Under the pieces are notes generated by a model that was not told the DNA's origin, did not search any database, and saw nothing but the letters and a program-made list of their open reading frames with translations. Of a stretch of DNA of 64,000 nucleotides, positions 9,746 to 20,057 are shown piece by piece. Source of the stretch: Aurantiochytrium sp. KH105 (lineage: Eukaryota; Sar; Bigyra; Thraustochytrida; Thraustochytriidae); NCBI GenBank assembly GCA_003116975.1, contig BGKB01000105.1:1-64000 (forward strand). Reading direction: 5' to 3'. The translations under genes were made by a program, and so were the position numbers. Position 1 is the stretch's first letter, and each line of letters begins with the position of its first letter.

Positions 9746-11549
9746 CGGGAAACAGGGACAAAGTGCGATGGATTTAACCGGCAAGGTGTTTCAAATGACC
9801 GAACTTCTTGATGGTGTCCCGCAAGCTCGCATTCGTGAAGCCCTCCAAGCTCATGGCGGAAACATGGACGCAGCAATGTCACAGCTTCTGGACGAAGGCC
9901 ATGCGAACAACACTACAGAGGGAACGGGAACAGACTCGAAGCCTGCCGCAGCGAGCAAGCCCGTTGTCTTGAGCCTTGGCGGAGCAGGAAAGGGCGAATC
10001 ATCAACGGCCTCACAGACTTCTGCTGCTGCTGCTGCCTCAGCGCCCCCACAAGCAAATGCAGCTTCACCGGCACCCGAGGCCGCGCCAGCTCCCAAGCCC
10101 AAGTCCGTCTCCTCGCGGAGCGGCGCAGGTGCAGGTGCAGGCACAGCTAGCGCGGGCGCCCCTGGTCCTGGCGCTTATGCCAAGTTTGTGAGCAAGCTGG
10201 ACAAGCTAAAGCTGGATCCTGGTGAGGCGGACGAGAAGCCAAATCTGAATCTCGTCGTGATTGGCCACGTCGACGCTGGCAAAAGTACGCTCATGGGCCA
10301 TCTTTTGTACAAGCTCAAGTACGTTTCGCAGCGTGACATGCATAAATTTGAAAAAGAGGCCAAGGTCCTGAACAAAGGCTCATTTGCGTTTGCCTGGGTT
10401 CTCGATGAGCATGAGGACGAGCGCGAGCGGGGCGTCACCGTTGACGTAGGCGTGAAATACTTTGAAACAGAGCATCGATGCGTGACGCTCTTGGATGCCC
10501 CGGGTCATCGAGACTTTATCCCAAATATGATTTCTGGGGCTGCACAGGGGGATGTGGCCATTCTTGTGGTGCCAGCAAGTACGGGCGAGTTCGAAAGTAG
10601 TTTTCAACACAATGGACAGACCAAGGAGCACGCCATTCTTGCTCGGTACTGCGGAATTCGAAAGCTCGTTATTGCAGTGAATAAAATGGACATGTGCGAA
10701 TGGTCGCAAGATCGCTTCAATGAAGTGGTCGAGTCGCTGCGCGCCTTCCTCCTGCAAGGCGGCTACGCTGCTGAAGATCTCATCTTTGTCCCTGTGAGTG
10801 GCCTCGCCGGTGTGAACCTGGTGGACCCCCTTCCTGCTGGCGTGGCAGACTGGTACAAGGGACCGTCCGTGGCGCAATGCATCGACGCGATGCCGCCTGT
10901 GGCACGTCCGGCTAACAAGCCGCTGCGAATGGTGGTAGCCGACATTTTTAAGACAATCTTGCTTGGCCCCATCACGGTGAGCGGCAAGATCGAGGCCGGC
11001 GTGATCAAGGAAGGCGAAAGCGTCATGGTGGCTCCCTCCATGGTCTTGGCCAAGGTAAAGGGCATTCATCGCCATCGCGGCAAGGAGATCGTTCCAGCCA
11101 AATATGCTCGCGCCGGCGAGAACGTGGACGTGGGTCTCCAGGGCATCGAGGACACGATGGTGGGCCTCACGAGCGTGCTCTGCGAAGCCAAATTTCCGAT
11201 TCCTGTGGTTCAGTATTTTGAGGCAGAGATTGCCACTTTCGACGGTCTCGCTGTCCCGCTTCTCAACGGAACCCAGGTGCAGTTGCACACGCAGAGTAGC
11301 CAGGCTGTGGCGCACATTTTAAAGCTTGCCTCAGTGCGACAGCCTGATGGCAAGGACAAGGCCAACCCGCGTTTCATTCGCAAGAACCAGACTGCACGCG
11401 TCTTCATTCAGACGCAGGACTCGATTTGCATTGAGCGGCACGACGACTTCCGTCCTCTTTCGCGCATTTTGCTTCGCCAGAATGGTGTCACCGTCGCGGC
11501 TGGCCGCGTTCTGGACTTTAAATCGCCCAAAAAGAAGAAGCTGCGATAA
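9137..11549 (+). CDS. HBS1: HBS1-like translational GTPase (no-go/non-stop ribosome rescue)
   Basis: Two exons, 9137-9196 and 9435-11549, joined in phase 0 across a GT-AG intron (GTAAGT donor), giving about 724 residues. HBS1 is the eRF3/eEF1A-like GTPase that brings Dom34/Pelota to stalled ribosomes. The N-terminus is the acidic HBS1_N type (MRRINPTYDADDLYDDYDDE...). Then come two poly-Gln runs (about 48-60 and 111-123), a UBA/CUE-like helix bundle (about 140-175) and an Ala/Pro linker. The GTPase has G1 GHVDAGKS (about 297-304), G3 DAPGH (about 374-378) and G4 NKMD (about 436-439), followed by two beta-barrels. The LNLVVIGHVDAGKSTLMGHL and FAWVLDE...RERGVT signatures favour HBS1 over eEF1A. 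An AATAAA at 11634-11639 is a likely poly(A) signal. Confidence 0.93.
9500..9560 (+). repeat. CAG/CAA (poly-Gln) repeat in HBS1
   Basis: A run of CAG and CAA codons encodes about 13 Gln. A second run follows near 9711-9742. Mixed codons make the first run more stable than a pure CAG array. Confidence 0.85.
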
Positions 11550-12301
11550 TTTTGATCCATCCTGATAGAGCTACCATACAATATGAGTAGTAAAAAGGTC
11601 TTGTCTTTGATTGCACTTGCATTCCTTTTTTACAATAAAAGAATATGTACCACCGAGTGCGATCACGCGAAATTTCCAGTCACGTATTCAAATGTTAGTT
11701 TCATTTCTCCCATTCTGAACCGATTGGCCAGTCAGCCAAGCAGTCGGCAATGGGCGAGGCGCTTCGTGACAGCATCACCAAAACATCAAGAAATTCAAGT
11801 TCGACTTTACGAGCTCATCAGACGCAAGATTGTAGGAATTGACAAGCGTGAGCAAGGATAATTGAATTGTCTGCATTCGCATAATTTTTTTTTCTGCTGC
11901 TTCTCTCAAATTATATTTCTTGAAATGGTAACTTGCGCACTGGCTGACATGAAGAACTTTCGCAAAGCGGCCAAAAAGTAAAGATACTCTCTCCAGGTTT
12001 GAAGACAACATGAAGAAGGAACATCAGCTAACACACCTTACGAGGCGCCAGAAGTGACCGACCGACGTGGACGAAGAAGAGGCGACGCACGGTGCGCGAT
12101 ATTGCGCATGCGCACACGCATCATCTCAACCTCCCCTCCCCTGCAAGCCTGCAAAGCCTGCCCAGCAAGCCAGCTAGCTGACTAAGCGAGCGAGCGTGGC
12201 AGACAGAGCAGGGCAAAGCAAGGCTAGACAAGGGCAAGGCAAGGCAAGGCAAGCCAAAAGCAAAGCTAAGCTAAGCTAAGCAATGCTGCCGAGAAGCCAA
12301 T
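11550..12301. other. Convergent 3' flanks of HBS1 and mitochondrial ACP
   Basis: AT-richer than its neighbours, with no credible gene. It carries the HBS1 poly(A) signal near 11634 and, at about 12200-12290, degenerate GGCAA/GCTAA five-base repeats. Confidence 0.5.
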
Positions 12302-12733
12302 TTACTGGGCCTGGGGGTGCTGTGAGACAAACTTGACGGCGTCGTCGCAGGTGAGGATCTTCTCAGCCTGGTCGTCGGGGATCTCAATAACAAACTCCTC
12401 CTCAATGGCCATGACGAGCTCGACAGCGTCGAGCGAGTCGAGGCCGAGGTCGTTGATGAAGTGCGCCTCGGGCTTGACCTTGGAGGCATCGACCTTGTCG
12501 AAGTTCTTGATCACCTCGATCACGCGCTCCTGCACCTCCGCCTCTGGCAAGAAGGTGGACGACGCCGAGAAGGCGCGCACGCCCATGTTCAGGGTCACCG
12601 GCGCGCGCAGCTGCGCAAGGGGCGCGGGCTGGACCAGGCTGACGCGGGCCGCCTGGCGCGCGGCGAGCATGCCGCTGCGGGCGCCGAGGGCGCGGCCGCC
12701 GTTGCGGGCGAGGGTCGTGGCGACGCGGCGCAT
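12302..12733 (-). CDS. ACPM: Mitochondrial acyl carrier protein (NDUFAB1/ACPM type)
   Basis: A 143-residue acyl carrier protein. Residues 1-58 are rich in Arg, Ala and Ser without acids, a typical mitochondrial presequence ending near RAFSAS. The carrier domain follows, with the phosphopantetheine site DSL at 99-101 in [18 protein letters not shown]; Ser100 would carry the prosthetic group. Mitochondrial ACP makes the octanoyl precursor of lipoate, supports LYR-protein assembly and is a complex I subunit in many eukaryotes. Single exon. Directly upstream (sense strand) lies a long CAG repeat, then the inverted-repeat promoter motif cluster described separately. Confidence 0.95.
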   Translation of the reverse strand: MRRVATTLARNGGRALGARSGMLAARQAARVSLVQPAPLAQLRAPVTLNMGVRAFSASSTFLPEAEVQERVIEVIKNFDKVDASKVKPEAHFINDLGLDSLDAVELVMAIEEEFVIEIPDDQAEKILTCDDAVKFVSQHPQAQ

Positions 12734-12739
12734 CTTCCT

Positions 12740-12790
12740 GGACTGGCTGCTGCTGCTACTGCGCTCTGCTGCTGCTGCTGCTGCTGCTCA

Positions 12791-12827
<37 letters not shown>

Positions 12828-12832
12828 GCGAT
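12740..12832. repeat. CTG/CAG trinucleotide array upstream of the ACP gene
   Basis: Two blocks of CTG (CAG on the gene strand), about 12767-12787 and 12791-12827, separated by CTCAC. It lies within 100 bases of the ACP ATG and so is probably in its 5' UTR. Confidence 0.85.
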
Positions 12833-12889
12833 CTATCGGCTCTGCCTCGCCGCCGCTCCTTTCGCTGTCGCCACTCGCGGCGCAATTGT

Positions 12890-13075
12890 GCACTTGCGCA
12901 CGCAAACATTCACTTGCGCCTTCCATTGTGGACTTGCGCAGCCGCCATTGCGCACTTGCGCGCGCAGCCGGGGCGCGGCGCCCCAAGCGCAGCACAATGG
13001 CGGCTGCGCAAGTCCACAATGGCGGCCACAACTGCACAATGGCGGCCGCAAGTGCGCTATGGCAGGCTCCGGCGA
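12890..13075. promoter_or_regulatory. ACTTGCG / ATGGCGG motif cluster with a perfect 28-bp inverted repeat
   Basis: At least six copies of ACTTGCG or its complement (12892, 12912, 12932, 12954, 13007 and 13048) and four copies of AATGGCGGC or its complement. The arms 12923-12950 and 12995-13022 are perfect reverse complements over 28 bases with a 44-base spacer, each carrying one ACTTGCG and two ATGG cores. It lies upstream of the ACP gene, about 160-340 bases from its ATG. The same motif words recur before other genes in the window. Confidence 0.6.
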
Positions 13076-13835
13076 CTTCAGCCTTTCTTCTTCGTTCGCT
13101 GCTGCGCCGCGTCGCCGCGCGTCGGACGCGGGGCGGCCGCAGCGCGGGCTCAGCCTGCGCCGCCCCGCCTGCGCCGCCCCGCCGCGCAACCCCTCGCCCG
13201 CGGCTGCCGCCCAGCGCAGTCCGCCCGGCGCCCTCGGCAGCGGCAGCGACGGCGAGGAAGGAGAAGAAGAAGAAGAAGAAGGAGAAGAAAGAAGGAGAAC
13301 GAGAAGGAGAATGAAGATAGCGCCGGTTCCGCAGTGGTTCTGGAAAGGTTCCAGCGCAGCGTGGTCTATCTGGAACCCTAGTCATTGTTGGGTGTATGTG
13401 CGGGTTGCAGATAGTCTATGTCGCAGCGGTTTCCAGGCGAACAAGGGGAGAGTTCGCAGCCAGTGAAGGTGTGCGCCTACTTCGTGGGAACGTGCGTGGA
13501 GGATACGCAAGATTGAAGCAAATGCTGGGTTTCTGCAGCGAGCAATTTGCGTATGCAAGTGTGGAGCCAACGCGAGACCAAGCAGGGGAATCTTGATTCG
13601 CATTTCTTTCTCCGTTCTCTGTGGAAGCCGAACATTTCTTGATCCAGGCCAAGGACATCCTCCACCCAAAGCCCCGAGCGCGATCTACGATGAATGATCG
13701 GGTCGTCAGGAAAACAAAACCAAACAACACAGCTGGCGTCAAGTTTGTCTGGCTCATCAAACTTGTGCAAAAAGGATGACTCCATCTTATTTATGTATTG
13801 TGCAACGAGAGGCGATCAAGAGCGCTCATCCTTGG
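13076..13835. other. Gene-free stretch between the ACP promoter and the KDEL-protein 3' end
   Basis: The GC-rich part (to about 13260) and a GAA/GAG-rich part (about 13255-13315) give long but low-complexity frames on both strands. From 13380 on the composition is ordinary. No conserved protein seen. Confidence 0.45.
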
Positions 13836-16478
13836 TTAGAGCTCATCCTTGGCAGCCTTGCGGCGGCGTCTGCGACGCCTTCGACGCGCCTTGGCTGCTG
13901 CAGCAGCGGCGGCCTCGGCCTCGGCCTCCTTTTTCTCTTGTTCAGCCTTCTTGCGCTTTTCCTCTTTCAAGAGCTCCATCTCTGCCTTGACCTCGAGCTT
14001 GCGACGCTTGCGCTCGGCCTCTTCTTCGGCGCGAATCTCGGCGAGAAAGTCGTCCTCATCCTCATCCTCCTCCATACTTGCCTCATTTGCGGCGCCAGAG
14101 TGATCCGACGTGGACGCACGCGATGGTAGAGAAGCGCAGTCGACATTTTCGCCAAATCCCGGACGTGCATCCAATGTCTCGGAGTTCTTGCCAAAGCCGC
14201 TAGCGATGCTGATGAGAAACTTTTCTGCGTTGGCGGCTGACAAACCTTGAAACATTCTGAAAAAGATACGCTTGCGAGGGTGGTAGACCCCAAGCGTGGG
14301 CAAACCTGAGGCGTCCATCTGAAACCCGGACAAAAAGGACTCATGGCAAGTTGCGTCCACCCACATGAATCGCAACTTGGCAGCACCGCTCGGAGTCCCC
14401 AAAAGTTTTTCTCGCGAGCCCTGAAGCAAAGCCTTCTGCATGTCAAGATCAGCGTTGAGCGGATTCCCATCCAGAAAGCCAATCGCGCACAACAGCTGCG
14501 GCGAAGAACCGTCCTCAGGGCACAGACGGGCCCAATCCTCTGCACTCGAAATGACGGCCATGTCTTTGGAGGCGTCATCAAGGGGCCCAGAGGCGTCGGT
14601 CTCCGATTGAAAGGACTCAGTCTGCGAAACAGTCTCTTCCCCGGTCTCCTCGCCCTGGATCCTCACACCAAGAGAAGCACCGTGGGTGCGCACCCACGCA
14701 TGCAATGCACGCTGTGCGTCCTCATCCTTTGTCATTTGAGCGACTTGAATCATGAAGCCGAGCATGCGCTGGTAAGAAAACTTGCCAAAGGCCTGGCGAT
14801 CGTACAAAGAAATCATCATGCGCAACTCGTCCTTGCCCGGTACCTTTTCAGTACCAATAGCCACAAGTTGCGGCACCGAGATGCCTGGAGGCATCCCGAA
14901 CGAGGTTTGCAGCTCGTCTGCAGAAGGGTTTGCACGGTATGCGATGAGCGCGAGGCCTTCCGCTGCGGCTGCTGCGCTCACGAGCATCGCAGGCGGGTCT
15001 GGCTTGTTGCCCAACAGGACTACGGGGAGGAGATGACTTTGCACGGCCATGCTGATAAAGTTTTGCAGCATACTTCCATCAGGCAGCTTCATAACAACGT
15101 CAGGGATCGAAGCTAACGCCTTGGAGCGCGCTTCCGTCAAGGAGTCCGTTCGTGCTCCACTGGCAAAGCCCCGAAGATCCTCATCTTCATCATCAGAGGC
15201 ACTCGACTTTCGAACAAAATCCCATTCCGTGACTGCCCACGCCGAGCCATCTTCATGGAGAAGATCCTTCGCGTCCGCAGGAGGGCACAATGCCTCCATG
15301 GCAGAAGCGTGTTCTGCTCCTTCTTTTTCTTTCAATGAGTCACAGTGAACCTGCACCATGGTCACGCCGTGTGACTTGGCGCGAAGCTTGTCCCAGTCCG
15401 GTGGTGTTTGAGCGTTCCCCGAGACACGCGCCGCGAGAACAATCGGCATCTTTTGCGATAGGACCTCATCACGAAGTTGCGCAAGGGACGTCACAAGGCC
15501 CGAAGCAAGCGCATTCGACTTGGCCTGGTCTTCAGCTTGCCCTGAGTCCCCAGCCTTGCCGCCTTGACGACTTTCACTGGCCCCAGACCTGAGCACATCA
15601 AGCCCTGCTTCAGCTTCTAAGAACTTGGCAAGGTCCTGCAGGCCCGTGTTTTTTCCCGTTGAAAGGTCGAGAGATACCCAAGTCTTCTCCGAGGGCTTGA
15701 ACGCTACAAGGCGGGGAACACCTTCCCCAGCACCGCCGATAACGGCCTCTACCGAAGACGCCTCTTCCGAGCCTGCCTCAAAGTTCGAGTACTGAGCTAC
15801 GGGAATCGAGGCTCCTTGCGCAAGGCGCGCGAGGGCAGCCACGGTTGCGCTCGGTTGCTTCTTGGTACTCAGCATTAGCGCTCCACCCTTGCCAGAGTCT
15901 TGCACTTGTTCTGTCCATTGCGAAAAGTTTGCACCTGTGACCACATCCACTGGAGCTTCCTTCAGAATCGCGTCCTGCAGAAAGCGCTTAATGGCACGAG
16001 CATTGTCGTGGCCGCTGTACATGTGGAATTCGCGGTAGAACTCATCCTTTTTGTACGCGTTTCTTTGCCCAGGCTCGACGTAAAGACGGAGCTGGGGGAG
16101 TCCCATCTGTGCGAGATTTCCACCCAGCGCTTTGACATTCGCCGCATCGAGGACATCCACGGTGGCAAACTTGGCTAGCCCGTTGCTGCTGCGCGCGGTG
16201 GTCTCAAGGAGCGTCTCGAGCGTCTGGCATTGAGGACAGCCCTGGGACGCAGTCACCAGAACTGCCCACGCCTCACGGGATCGATACACTTGTGAATCGA
16301 GATCTTCGCCCGTCAGAGACTGCACGAGCGCAGCGTCCGTATTTACGGCCTCTGCAGCTGCATCTGCTCCCGCCGCCGCCGCCGCCGCCGCCTCCTCGCT
16401 CGCTGCCACTACCGCGCACAGCAGGCTCGCGATCGCCATCTTCGCCAGCGTGGCGGCTCGAACACTCCTGCGGACCAT
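13836..16478 (-). CDS. KDEL-ended ER protein with thioredoxin folds (divergent PDIA6/P5-like)
   Basis: About 880 residues from the ATG at 16478, chosen because it opens a signal peptide (MVRRSVRAATLAKMAIASLLCAVVAAS). The frame stays open further upstream but with no signal. A first thioredoxin-like domain has CPQC near residues 81-84 in place of the usual CGHC. A later segment, LCAIGFLDGNPLNADLDMQK...LRFMWVDATCHESFL...GLPTLGVYHPRKRIFF, resembles the redox-inactive C-terminal domain of P5/PDIA6. The tail is an acidic then Arg/Lys-rich coiled coil with nine Arg in a row, ending in KDEL, the ER retrieval signal. Likely an ER-lumen oxidoreductase or chaperone. The P5 kinship is my inference from pattern; the ER location is well supported. 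Confidence 0.75.
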   Translation of the reverse strand: MVRRSVRAATLAKMAIASLLCAVVAASEEAAAAAAAGADAAAEAVNTDAALVQSLTGEDLDSQVYRSREAWAVLVTASQGCPQCQTLETLLETTARSSNGLAKFATVDVLDAANVKALGGNLAQMGLPQLRLYVEPGQRNAYKKDEFYREFHMYSGHDNARAIKRFLQDAILKEAPVDVVTGANFSQWTEQVQDSGKGGALMLSTKKQPSATVAALARLAQGASIPVAQYSNFEAGSEEASSVEAVIGGAGEGVPRLVAFKPSEKTWVSLDLSTGKNTGLQDLAKFLEAEAGLDVLRSGASESRQGGKAGDSGQAEDQAKSNALASGLVTSLAQLRDEVLSQKMPIVLAARVSGNAQTPPDWDKLRAKSHGVTMVQVHCDSLKEKEGAEHASAMEALCPPADAKDLLHEDGSAWAVTEWDFVRKSSASDDEDEDLRGFASGARTDSLTEARSKALASIPDVVMKLPDGSMLQNFISMAVQSHLLPVVLLGNKPDPPAMLVSAAAAAEGLALIAYRANPSADELQTSFGMPPGISVPQLVAIGTEKVPGKDELRMMISLYDRQAFGKFSYQRMLGFMIQVAQMTKDEDAQRALHAWVRTHGASLGVRIQGEETGEETVSQTESFQSETDASGPLDDASKDMAVISSAEDWARLCPEDGSSPQLLCAIGFLDGNPLNADLDMQKALLQGSREKLLGTPSGAAKLRFMWVDATCHESFLSGFQMDASGLPTLGVYHPRKRIFFRMFQGLSAANAEKFLISIASGFGKNSETLDARPGFGENVDCASLPSRASTSDHSGAANEASMEEDEDEDDFLAEIRAEEEAERKRRKLEVKAEMELLKEEKRKKAEQEKKEAEAEAAAAAAAKARRRRRRRRRKAAKDEL

Positions 16479-17552
16479 CGCGTCCACGCGAGCGTCTTCC
16501 AGCACCCAAAGATCTGCCTGACTTTCCGAGGCCACCGCGCCTCTCGCACACGAGTTCCTCCCTACCGCGTCTCCTTCAGGCCACCTGCGCAAGGACCTTC
16601 TCGAACTGGCCGGAGCCCAAGTCTTCACCGTGACGAGACCCAAACCGCCAGCCGGTAGCAAGGCAGCTGTTCCAGAATGCTGCAAGCCGTGGTACTACTT
16701 GTTTGGCTAACGCCAAGCAAGGATGGACGAACAGCTTGACTTTCTTTCTGTCTACTACGGTCATCATGAACGAGCCAAGCACGGCGGAAGGATTGGTAGA
16801 AGGCCAAAACTAGATGATGGCAAGTCTTCTGCGAAAGGTCGATGTGAGCCTTGAAAAGTGGGTCTCATAGTCATGGGTACCTTTTCTGGCGCCTTTGCGT
16901 CTACCTTTGCTCCATTACGACTTGGCACTCTCTGTCTCAAAGTAGCGCCTATTGCCCCACGACGCCCCGAATACATGCAAGCGATGACTTTTCGTCTTCG
17001 AAGGTTTGTGGCTAATAAAAGACCAGGTTCACGCACTCCAGGCCGAGCCGAAGCCAGCGTCCTTGCCGCGGTCTGTGAAACGCAAGTGCGGATTCTCGGC
17101 CAGGTCTATTCCCAAATCCACGATAAGACGGTCTTTCCTGCCTCGCCCGACGCGAAACAAAGAGCACCTTTACCCGGCGGGCCAACTGTGTCGCTGAGCT
17201 TCGACTATTATGTTTACTGAGCCTTTACTACGGTGCTGTCACAGTGGATGCTGTATAAAATAATAATAATAATAGTATGCAGTAGGCCTACTAGTATGCT
17301 ATGGATCTCAACGGATAGGATGTGACAGAGACAAAGTGTCCCTAGATAGGTTTCGACAATCTATCCGCTTCGGCCAAACGTATACTTTGCTTGGAAAGAG
17401 AGGCCAGCCTATTTGGTGCATTGAGGAACGAGCAGGCGAGCGTTGGAGACAGCCAAACCGCAATTGGAGGACTTATTGCCTGCCGCCAAAAGGTTGGGTG
17501 CTTGCTCCTTACTAACTTTGTCTTCTTCCGCGCACGGCTTCAGGCGATCAAC
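16479..17552. other. Divergent intergenic region, KDEL protein / Cys-rich membrane protein
   Basis: An open frame at 16858-17220 (+) lacks any recognised motif and is not called. Features seen are TGTATAAAATAATAATAATAATAG-type AT-rich sequence near 17250-17275 (TATA-like, about 290 bases before the next ATG) and CCTACTAG/CTAGTATG repeats near 17275-17300. Confidence 0.4.
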
Positions 17553-19672
17553 ATGATGATTCGCACAGCCTTCTGCGTGCTCGCCATCGCCACGCTTTGC
17601 GCAGAGACACTCGGCGCTACACCTACCGCATTTGACGTGGACTGGACGAGTGATCGAATTTATGGTCTCGAGTAAGTTGCACCAACAACACTCTTTCTTT
17701 TCATTCCTATTCTATTCTATTCTTTCTTTCTTTTCTGATTTGAACTTTCGGCTAACGCGTCCACTTTTGATCGATCCGTAGTGTCGACCTCAAGAACTGC
17801 ACAGACATGGTACTCCCTCCGGGATATTCAGACTTTTTAGGTTACCATCCTCAAATTTTCTTTCTTTCTGACAACCAGGTCGACAAGGATCAAGACACTG
17901 ATGAGACTCTCGTAGATACTGCACGCTACTATCAGAACGGCACGTTCTTCAACCAGACGCTTTCTGGTGTTGTCCGCTACTTTAAGCTTGGAGAGGGCTA
18001 CACGCTCGGGTTCAAGTGGCGTGTGTATGGCACCGATCGTTCCACGAAGCCATACGGATGGACGAAATTCTCTCTTCCCGAAGATGCACCTGAATCGCTC
18101 TGGGACAATAAGACCTTGGGCTATGAGAACGCGGACAGCACAGTACATTCCGGATTCATCGTTGGCATTGACAACGGCGACACGTACGGCAACTGTTATT
18201 TTGTAATTCGAATGTACGCCAAACGGTGCATGAATGGCGAGTTTATCGACTATGCAAACAGCCCGGGCCCATGCTTATCGTGCCCAGCTGGCTCATACTG
18301 CCCTGGTGGTTTTACGAGCGTCCAATGCTCGCCAGGAACCTTTTCGAGCGGTGGCCAGGCCGAGTGCACGCTGTGTCCAAGCGGAACGTACTCGACGACG
18401 GTGGGGGCAACCTCTTGCGATGAATGCCCGGCTGGTACATACCGCAACGCCTCAGAGACATATGGATGCCAACCATGCGCGGCTGGTCTTTTCGGTGCCG
18501 GCAGCGGGGTCGACGCCTTATGCGATGGCGAATGTGCAGCAGGTTTTGCCTGTCCAGAGGGATCTTCAAGCCGATATGAGACAGAGTGCGAACCTGGCTA
18601 TTGGAGCTCCGCAGGCAGCGGCGAGTGCAGCATTTGCCCCGTCGGCACATACGGTACAGGCAAGAGCACTAGTGCTGCATGTTCCGGGCAATGCAGTGCA
18701 GGTTACTTTTGCCCTGCAGGCTCGAGCAGCTCCAAGCAGGAAAGCTGCTCGACCTCGAATCCGGCAGTGTATTGTGAAGCTGGCGCGCAAGAGCGCCAGG
18801 TTGTCGACGATGGCTGGTACACGGAGGGCGAATCGGAGAGCCTGCGTCAGTCCGCCAAAATCTGTGAAAAGGGCTACAAGTGCAAGAATGGAAACAAGGA
18901 GGAGTGCCCCGAAGGAACCTACCAGGACGAAGAGGGCCAAGCCCAGTGCAAGACGTGCGATGCATGTAACGTCAACAATTACATGAATGGATGCAGTGGT
19001 GCGTCTGCCGGATCATGTGAGGAGTGCACAATCACCGAAGAGAATTACATGACCCTCTGCAATAACGCTACTGTGATCTCAACATGCGACGGGTCTGGCA
19101 CAAGCGATACATCCGCATGCTACTCGTGCAACGAAGCCAATGGGACCGCCACGAATGCGTCCGCGACCGAGGCAGAGGTGGCTTCGATGAACTCGACGGA
19201 GCTTACGGAAATGTACGGTCTCAATTGCCGGTCAGCTCTGGTAAGCCTGAGCGTGAATGGCATCAAGCCATGGACCATCGGCACCGCAGTTGGATGTGTG
19301 ACACTTGTGTTTGCCGTTATTCTCTTGCTAATTTACCGCAAGCGCAAGGAGCTGCGGCGTCGCATGCAGCAACTCGACCGAGAGAACAAGAGCTACGCCA
19401 ACGACCAAGACCTGGCGAACGCCATGCAAAATAACGTGAATCCGCTCTTTAGCAAGCGAAACGACGACGGCTCACGTATGGACGCGGATGCTGCTTCTGC
19501 AATTTACAAAGAAGAGCTTGACGAGATCAAAACACACAGATTGGCACTTGAAGATGAAGTACGTCGTCTGAAAAAGGCACAACAGCAATCTGAAGTTCAG
19601 GTAGTGCCGCGTCAGCCGACGGAGCGCATGCAACCAAAACGAAAGCAGTTTACGGGCGTCCAGCTTCAATAA
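17553..19672 (+). CDS. Cys-rich type I membrane protein with GCC2/GCC3 (ephrin-receptor-like) repeats
   Basis: Exons 17553-17671 and 17782-19672 join across a 110-base GT-AG intron (split Asp codon), giving 669 residues. A signal peptide (MMIRTAFCVLAIATLCAETLGA) is followed by a region with several N-glycosylation sequons. Then come about six Cys-rich modules of the form CPAGxYCPGG...CxPGTFSSGGQAECTLCPSGTYS, the GCC2/GCC3 family. One transmembrane helix (about 537-559, TAVGCVTLVFAVILLLIY) precedes a basic, coiled-coil cytoplasmic tail. It is probably a surface receptor or adhesion protein, with no enzymatic domain seen. Proteins of this type are abundant in oomycetes, thraustochytrids and other protists (general knowledge). 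Ligand unknown. Confidence 0.88.
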
Positions 19673-20057
19673 CAGTTGTGGGACGGCTATGTAAAAAATA
19701 ACTTTGTCTCGCTCCAAAAAAAAAAGCAACAGAACAGAAAAAAAAAATTGAATGAAACAATCGGTTGATGAACTTTGAGTAATTGCCATTCATGTTTCCC
19801 TTTCGCGTATCTCTGTACGTGCTGGTACTAAACCTAGATCTACTCTCTACGATCATTCATTCGTTCATTGATTCATGCATCAGACTGACACTTGTCATCC
19901 ACAAAAAAAAAAGCAGAAGATTCTCTTTCGTGTTTGAGATGGATATTAGTCCTCAATGAAAACACAAAGCAACAATACTCACGCTTTGCATCCTTGCTTG
20001 TAGGTAAAGTAAATCAAAGACGCATTGTGCCCATCGTTTACAGAGGAAATGCGCGGT
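19673..20057. other. Convergent 3' flanks of the Cys-rich protein and LEO1
   Basis: A-rich short tracts (near 19717-19748 and 19901-19912) and a TCATTCATTCGTTCATTGATTCATGCATC four-base-period run near 19852-19880. No gene seen. Confidence 0.5.

Noticed and set aside
16858-17220. 120-residue open frame (+) between the KDEL and Cys-rich genes
   Set aside because: No motif, no signal of conserved structure, lies in a likely divergent promoter.
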